In this document: positions 59,618-64,000 of the stretch, piece by piece
Position numbering within the stretch: the stretch's first letter is position 1
How the letters are laid out: each line of letters opens with the position of its first letter
DNA from: Lachnospiraceae bacterium
GTDB lineage: Bacteria; Bacillota; Clostridia; Lachnospirales; Lachnospiraceae
DNA: 64,000 bases
Assembly: GCA_910576125.1 (NCBI GenBank)
Contig: CAJTHM010000017.1
Location: forward strand, 98,590 to 162,589
Direction: 5' to 3'
Notes under the pieces: model-generated
Database searches by the model: none
What the model was told of the DNA's origin: nothing
Seen by the model: only the letters and a program-made list of their open reading frames with translations
Made by a program: the position numbers and the translations under genes

Positions 59618-61093
59618 TTAACTTAATATATGGGTTCCAATATAGTTGCCTATATAGGCCATATTGGCACACTCACGCAACGAAACGGTCATTGTATACC
59701 CTGGCGGCATATGGTCCACGTTTCCAACAGAAAACGTCCTTGGTATGGGCATCACGGCTTCCATGTTCGTTTCCACGATATAGTCCCCGGCTTCCTGGAT
59801 ATGGAAGCCAACGCCGCTTTCTGAAACCGCCGCCGTCTGCACCCTCCCCGTTGTGGTGTTGGTAAGCGTGAGGGTAACGGCTTCCTGGATGCTCTCCAAC
59901 AGATAGGCTATATAAAGCCTTACTGTCTGCCTTTGTATGTAGGCACCCATATAGTTGCCGATATAGCCCCTATCTGCCCCGTCACGCAAGGAAACGGTCA
60001 TTGTGTGCATCAGGTCCACATTGTCAACAGAAAATCTGTTAGGCGTTGCCACAACGCCCCCTTTGTTGGTTCTCACGGTATAGTCCCCGGCTTCCGTGAT
60101 GTAGAATCCAATTCCGCTTTCCGTGAAATCCGCCGTCTGGATGCTCCCCGTTGTGGTGTTGGTAAGCGTGAGGGTAACGGCTCCCTGGATGCTTTCCAGA
60201 CGGTAGGCAATCCATAGCTTGAACGCCATGTTATGGACTTTCTTTCTAAGGCCGTCAATCTGCAACTGCAATTTCCCGGCCACGTCCCCGGCAAGTTCAT
60301 CCTGCTTTCCCTGGAACCACTTTTCCCATTCCGCCGCCTGGGTTTCCATGAAATCCTTTGTCATCCCGGCGTATTCCTCCATAAAGGAAAGACGGTCTTT
60401 TTCCATTGCCTTTTTCTCTTTGGCAAGCCAGGCGTTGAACTGCTCCAAATCAGCTTCCCGGCCATCCATGAAATCCCGGATAAGTTCGGTATACTCTTTC
60501 ACAAAAGCGGCGTGGTCTTTTTCCATTGCCTTTTTTACCTCTGCGAACCAGGCGTTGAACTGTGAAAGGAATTGTGAGAAATCCAGTTCCTTGAACTGTG
60601 AAGCCACGAACCCACACACGGAATCGTCCGCCCTTTCGTCCGTTATGTCCGCCTGGGTAATCGCCACCGCCCCGGCCCTCACATAGACACGGGCCAGGCT
60701 CTTTTCCTGGATTACGTCATTGTTTATCAGCCCTGGCGGCTGCGGCTTGCTTGAAAACGCCCCCTCCCGGATGAATATGCTCGGCCTGCGCTCCGTTTCG
60801 TCATTCCTCACAATCACCCGGTCAATCCTTGGAAGTGTTCCGCTTGCCTGGCTCACGGTAAGCGGCAGGACGGCGGTATTGTGTATGGTGTGAAGATTGA
60901 TATATGCGTACCCTCTGCGGCTTCCGCCGTCCACCCTTACTTCCATCCCGTCCCCTGCCGTGACTTGCAAATGGCCGTATACAACGCCCTCTTTGTAGAA
61001 AGGTGCCTTATCTTCGTTCATGTCCTGGCCGTTGTATCTGCGCTCCTTATCGTTCAAATCCGTGGCGTTGTAGAAGAAACCCCTTACTGCCAT
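59618..61093 (-). CDS. Baseplate/fibre protein with duplicated domains
   Basis: 491 residues. The N-terminal ~130 residues resemble a baseplate-attachment module (GFFYNATDLNDKERRYNGQD; GYAYINLHTIHNTAVLPLTV). Two similar helical segments follow (FNAWFAEVKKAMEKDHAAFV and FNAWLAKEKKAMEKDRLSFM). Two ~85-100-residue beta domains finish the chain (TLTLTNTTTGSIQTADF ... TLTLTNTTTGRVQTAAV), each ending GYIGNYMG/AYIGNYIG. These copies remain highly alike in DNA as well. Likely a receptor-contact or fibre protein next to the variable tip. Confidence 0.8.
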   Translation of the reverse strand: MAVRGFFYNATDLNDKERRYNGQDMNEDKAPFYKEGVVYGHLQVTAGDGMEVRVDGGSRRGYAYINLHTIHNTAVLPLTVSQASGTLPRIDRVIVRNDETERRPSIFIREGAFSSKPQPPGLINNDVIQEKSLARVYVRAGAVAITQADITDERADDSVCGFVASQFKELDFSQFLSQFNAWFAEVKKAMEKDHAAFVKEYTELIRDFMDGREADLEQFNAWLAKEKKAMEKDRLSFMEEYAGMTKDFMETQAAEWEKWFQGKQDELAGDVAGKLQLQIDGLRKKVHNMAFKLWIAYRLESIQGAVTLTLTNTTTGSIQTADFTESGIGFYITEAGDYTVRTNKGGVVATPNRFSVDNVDLMHTMTVSLRDGADRGYIGNYMGAYIQRQTVRLYIAYLLESIQEAVTLTLTNTTTGRVQTAAVSESGVGFHIQEAGDYIVETNMEAVMPIPRTFSVGNVDHMPPGYTMTVSLRECANMAYIGNYIGTHILS

Positions 61094-61112
61094 TGTCTTT
61101 TCCTCCTTTCCC

Positions 61113-62159
61113 CTAATCGTCCCATTTTATTGCCGTGGGCAGGGCATCCCCAAACGTGGGGACAACGTACATCCCCCCGTATTCGTAAACCTCGCAAAGT
61201 TCCGTTATCCGTAGATTCTGTGACGTGCCCCATTTTTTCTTCTTGACGGTCACAACGTCCCCCAGGTCATAATCCTTTTGGTAGGTGAAATTCACGTCCG
61301 CTTCGGCTTCAGCTTCAAAGTTTTCAAATACCTTGTTTTCGTTTAGGTATTCCTGCCCCCTGGTCCGCAATGCGGCCAGGTATGCCGCTTCCGTCAGTTC
61401 ATCCTTGTTTATGTCCTTTGCATCCAGAAAAACCTCCCGTAAATCAAAACCGCTTCCGCCGCCCACGGTCACATAGACACGGTTCAACCCCTCCCCTGCC
61501 CCTCCCACAATTACTTTGGTTTTCATGCTTTCGTCACTGTAATTATGCTTTGCCTGGTTCAGATTATCGTAACTTTCCGAAAAGATGACCCTGGGATTTT
61601 TCCCTTGTGCCTGGGTTCTGTCTATGCCCTTATAGGTTTCAAAGGTCATGGTCTTTTTCTTGAAATCCGGCACCACACGGAACCCGATTTCCGCATACCT
61701 CGCCAGTTTGGTGAGGTATTCCAGGACGTTCTTGTAAGTGGCCTGGAACTGTATTTTTGTCTTGTCCCCGGTCCCCTCCGCAATCTGCAATAGGGGAACT
61801 GCTGCCATCCTGCCCAACATAAAACGCATGGCATCTTCCACGGTTCCGCTGTAATTGAAAAGCGGCCCGGTCAGACGGTCCCCCAGGTACACGGGAAGAA
61901 ACTTTCCATTCCTGGTAATCTCATTTACAAGCGTGCTTTCCTCTTCCGTCTGGTCCCCCCGTATCACGGCAGCTTCCAGTTTGTTGTCCCCTTTGGCAAT
62001 GACGTTCCCAGGCTTCAAAAGCCTAAGATTTTCCGCCGTCACCGGGCAGTGAAGTTCAAATGTCCCACATTCATAATATTTTCTGTGCCACTGTAGGGAC
62101 GTGTGGTTCTCAATGTGCCCCAACCGTCTAAGGTTTCTGTCATAGACGTGTATTTCCAT
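61113..62159 (-). CDS. Gp37-like tail protein (Siphovirus ReqiPepy6 Gp37-like family)
   Basis: 348 residues. Typical start MEIHVYDRNLRRLGHIENHT then SLQWHRKYYECGTFELHCPV, with later FSESYDNLNQAKHNYSDESM and YQKDYDLGDVVTVKKKKWGT. The family (PF14594) contains tail-tip structural proteins of Gram-positive siphoviruses. It lies two bases downstream of the distal tail gene and upstream of the fibre gene. Complete. Confidence 0.88.
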   Translation of the reverse strand: MEIHVYDRNLRRLGHIENHTSLQWHRKYYECGTFELHCPVTAENLRLLKPGNVIAKGDNKLEAAVIRGDQTEEESTLVNEITRNGKFLPVYLGDRLTGPLFNYSGTVEDAMRFMLGRMAAVPLLQIAEGTGDKTKIQFQATYKNVLEYLTKLARYAEIGFRVVPDFKKKTMTFETYKGIDRTQAQGKNPRVIFSESYDNLNQAKHNYSDESMKTKVIVGGAGEGLNRVYVTVGGGSGFDLREVFLDAKDINKDELTEAAYLAALRTRGQEYLNENKVFENFEAEAEADVNFTYQKDYDLGDVVTVKKKKWGTSQNLRITELCEVYEYGGMYVVPTFGDALPTAIKWDD

Positions 62160-62161
62160 TC

Positions 62162-63112
62162 CTACACCCCCAAATATGAAATTCTGTAATATACAGATAT
62201 GGAAAGATAGTTCACGCCCTCATCCGCCGAATAGGTAAGGGTGTTGGTCCCATCCTGCAACTGTATAAAGTCCCCATCTTCATCCAGGTATTCATTTATC
62301 ACGGTTCCGTACCGTTCAATCACGGCATCCCAATCAATCACCCCATAATTGTTTTTATGGTTCTCAATCTCCGCCTGGGTCACGCCGTCCAAAAGGTATA
62401 TGTTCTTTTTCCCGGTATAAGTGTTTATGATGACGTACTGGCCGGATGCCATGGTGAAATTGTTCTCCGTATATCCAACCTTTGTAAATTCTCCGCTTTC
62501 GGCATGGTATATGGCCGGGTTCTTCACGGCACCGTCCGCATGGAAGATTACCACAATGCCGATATTGTCGGCTCCGCTGTCATTTTCAATTTCCTTTACC
62601 AATTCAGCTTCCCGGTGCCCAAATATAACGCCCTCTTCCGGGAAGCACGCCGGGAAAAAGAAATCACTCACCCATGATGCCATCACCACTTCAATGTCTG
62701 CCAGGTCCTTGAAATACGGGTCCGTGCATTTTAGGGAAATGGTATAGTCACGCACCACGCCCGTTGTGGCTCCCGGCAGGATGTTTTCAACCTCATAATC
62801 AATAGTCTTGGCTTCCCCGTCCTCTATATACTGCATGGTCCCGGTCCGTTTTATGGGGAACGTGCGGTATAAAAGGTTTCGGTTCTCCTTATAGTCCCCA
62901 TCCATTTCCACGGTCAGCACAATGTTTCTTTCCTTTGCCGTGGCTCCCTGGTAGGTGCTGCCGTCCGTGGTGGTGTTCTCGCTTGTTACCACGTTGCTTT
63001 CTATCCCGTATATGCCCTCTATGTCTACCAGGTGGAACGGGGTAAACCCGTCCCAGGTAAAGGTCAATGCCACGTTCTTATCGCTTGTGCATATCACTTT
63101 AATGTCCGACAC
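62162..63112 (-). CDS. Distal tail (Dit-like) protein
   Basis: 316 residues. N-terminal beta-barrel signature FHLVDIEGIYGIESNVVTSE followed by TTDGSTYQGATAKERNIVLT and DYKENRNLLYRTFPIKRTGT, the pattern of siphovirus Dit proteins. The C-terminal domain (GHREAELVKEIENDSGADNI ... IYLLDGVTQAEIENHKNNYG) matches the usual galectin-like second half. It forms the hub between tail tube and tip. It lies just after the tape measure gene. Confidence 0.88.
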   Translation of the reverse strand: MSDIKVICTSDKNVALTFTWDGFTPFHLVDIEGIYGIESNVVTSENTTTDGSTYQGATAKERNIVLTVEMDGDYKENRNLLYRTFPIKRTGTMQYIEDGEAKTIDYEVENILPGATTGVVRDYTISLKCTDPYFKDLADIEVVMASWVSDFFFPACFPEEGVIFGHREAELVKEIENDSGADNIGIVVIFHADGAVKNPAIYHAESGEFTKVGYTENNFTMASGQYVIINTYTGKKNIYLLDGVTQAEIENHKNNYGVIDWDAVIERYGTVINEYLDEDGDFIQLQDGTNTLTYSADEGVNYLSISVYYRISYLGV

Positions 63113-63117
63113 TGGAT

Positions 63118-64000
63118 TTACCCCCTTTGCATCCTTAAAATCATGGCCCTGGTCTGTAGCCTGGTCTGTCTGCCCACCTCATAAGGACTTAACGCCTTTG
63201 GGCTTGTTATATTCACATTCTGTACATATCCACCGCCGCCTTTTCCGGCGTTCTCCATGGCGTGGTTCCTTGCTGTCCCAGTAAGCGGCGTTACAACCGC
63301 CTTTCCGTTTACCATGCTCAAAAGTTCCGGGCCGGCTTCCGCCACCATGGCCTGGCCCTCCCTCAATACGCCGCCCTTTGCTAGTCTTGGCAATGACAAG
63401 GTGCTTATCTTCCCCAGGGAAACGCCCGGTATCTCATTGATTACATCAATCACACCGTTAATCATGCCTATGAATTTATTTACCACGCCCTCTATGGTGG
63501 AAAGGCAGCTATTGATTGCCGATTTAAAGGCATCCCCAACGGCGGAACCGATTTTCACGCCCACGTCCACAAAACAGCCCTTGATTTTCTCCCATAGGCC
63601 AGAAAAGAACGAAACCACGTTTGAAAATGCGTTTACCACGCCCTGGTATGCGTTTTGGAATGTGGTTGAAAACCAGGATGCCACGTTTGCAAGGGCGGAC
63701 TTTATTTCCGTCCATCTGGCACCGAACCAGGAACCGATTGCCGCAAATACACGGGTTACGTTGTTGTAGGCATTGGTGAACATGGTAAGGAACCACGTTG
63801 CCACTTGGGCCAGGGCGTTCTTTATATCGTTCCACCTGGCACCGAACCAGGAACCGATTGCCGCAAATACACGGGTCACGTTGTTGTAGGCATTGGTGAA
63901 CATGGTAAGGAACCACGTTGCCACTTGGGCCAGGGCGTTCTTTATATCGTTCCACCTGGCACCGAACCAGGAACCGATTGCCGCAAATACACGGGTCACG
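63118..64000 (-). CDS. Tail tape measure protein, C-terminal part (continues beyond window)
   Basis: At least 293 residues. The visible C-terminus reads ALPRLAKGGVLREGQAMVAEA-like text (LAKGGVLREGQAMVAEAGPE) before a Gly/Ala-rich end, common to tape measure proteins. Upstream it contains a nearly perfect 40-residue tandem repeat (WFGARWNDIKNALAQVATWF then LTMFTNAYNNVTRVFAAIGS), with a diverged older copy next to it. The protein sets tail length and is ejected ahead of DNA. Partial because the window ends inside it. Confidence 0.88.
   Translation of the reverse strand, partial: VTRVFAAIGSWFGARWNDIKNALAQVATWFLTMFTNAYNNVTRVFAAIGSWFGARWNDIKNALAQVATWFLTMFTNAYNNVTRVFAAIGSWFGARWTEIKSALANVASWFSTTFQNAYQGVVNAFSNVVSFFSGLWEKIKGCFVDVGVKIGSAVGDAFKSAINSCLSTIEGVVNKFIGMINGVIDVINEIPGVSLGKISTLSLPRLAKGGVLREGQAMVAEAGPELLSMVNGKAVVTPLTGTARNHAMENAGKGGGGYVQNVNITSPKALSPYEVGRQTRLQTRAMILRMQRG
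63721..64000. repeat. 120-bp exact tandem repeat within the tape measure gene
   Basis: Units 63721-63840 and 63841-63960, and the start of a third, are identical except for one base (GGGTTACG versus GGGTCACG). Each encodes 40 residues. The array continues out of the window. Confidence 0.95.

Larger units (their letters stand above)
51520..64000 (-). mobile_element. Siphovirus-like prophage, distal part (right end outside the window)
   Basis: All genes from the tape measure to the transposase are on the minus strand, in the tail-to-lysis order usual for siphoviruses. The genes are tape measure, distal tail, Gp37-like tail protein, fibre, DGR-diversified tip protein, holin-like proteins and endolysin. 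The left boundary is placed between the yceD promoter and the transposase gene. No portal, capsid, terminase or integrase gene lies within the visible part. Confidence 0.85.

Noticed and set aside
63721..64000. CRISPR-like or mobile repeat
   Set aside because: Units are contiguous, in frame and part of the tape measure protein.

Overview
The window looks like a chromosomal piece of a low-to-mid GC Firmicute of the class Clostridia, most likely Lachnospiraceae. Supporting traits are the Lpl/YtcP-type sugar ABC transporters with oversized lipoproteins, GHKL/LytTR two-component systems with TTG starts and strong AGGAGG ribosome sites, and the block yceD-rpmF-plsX-acpP-rnc-smc-ftsY in clostridial order. 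No rRNA, tRNA or CRISPR array was seen.

Layout. (1) 1-3.9 kb: a sugar ABC importer (lipoprotein start, two permeases) divergent from a GntR/LacI-type regulator. (2) 3.9-17.8 kb: an accessory zone. It holds two convergent regulator-kinase-effector cassettes, a 102-bp repeat in two inverted copies, remnants of a conjugative element, and truncated exporters around a MarR gene with metal-ligand-like ends. (3) 17.8-29 kb: a string of immunity-like genes (LRR/NTF2-like, DUF2185-DUF4241, double SUKH, DUF5713, DUF1266) with a serine hydrolase, an AAA ATPase and a TetR regulator. No cognate toxin gene is visible. (4) 29.4-32.6 kb: a BlaI/BlaR1-type pair with an atypical sensor region. (5) 32.8-39.8 kb: a membrane protein and a second Lpl-type sugar importer with a divergent AraC regulator. 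(6) 39.8-51.5 kb: an ATPase gene broken by an amber codon, yitT, threonine ammonia-lyase, then the core block ftsY-smc-rnc-acpP-plsX-rpmF-yceD.

(7) 51.5-64 kb: the end of a siphovirus-like prophage, all on the minus strand and running off the right edge. From upstream to downstream it reads: tape measure, distal tail, Gp37-like tail protein, a receptor-binding-like fibre, a diversity-generating retroelement (DGR), holin, endolysin, an Arc-like regulator, and an IS30-type transposase where an integrase might be expected.

The clearest special system is the DGR. A formylglycine-synthase/C-type-lectin-like target protein ends in a 128-bp variable repeat (VR). It is followed by an avd gene, a 128-bp template repeat (TR) and a reverse transcriptase with the DGR-type SQ motif. 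TR and VR differ at 12 positions, and every one is an adenine in the coding-strand TR. That is the signature of adenine-specific mutagenic homing. The DGR very probably diversifies the tip protein of the phage tail. The accessory zone also contains many breakpoints and gene fragments, which suggests repeated insertion and decay.
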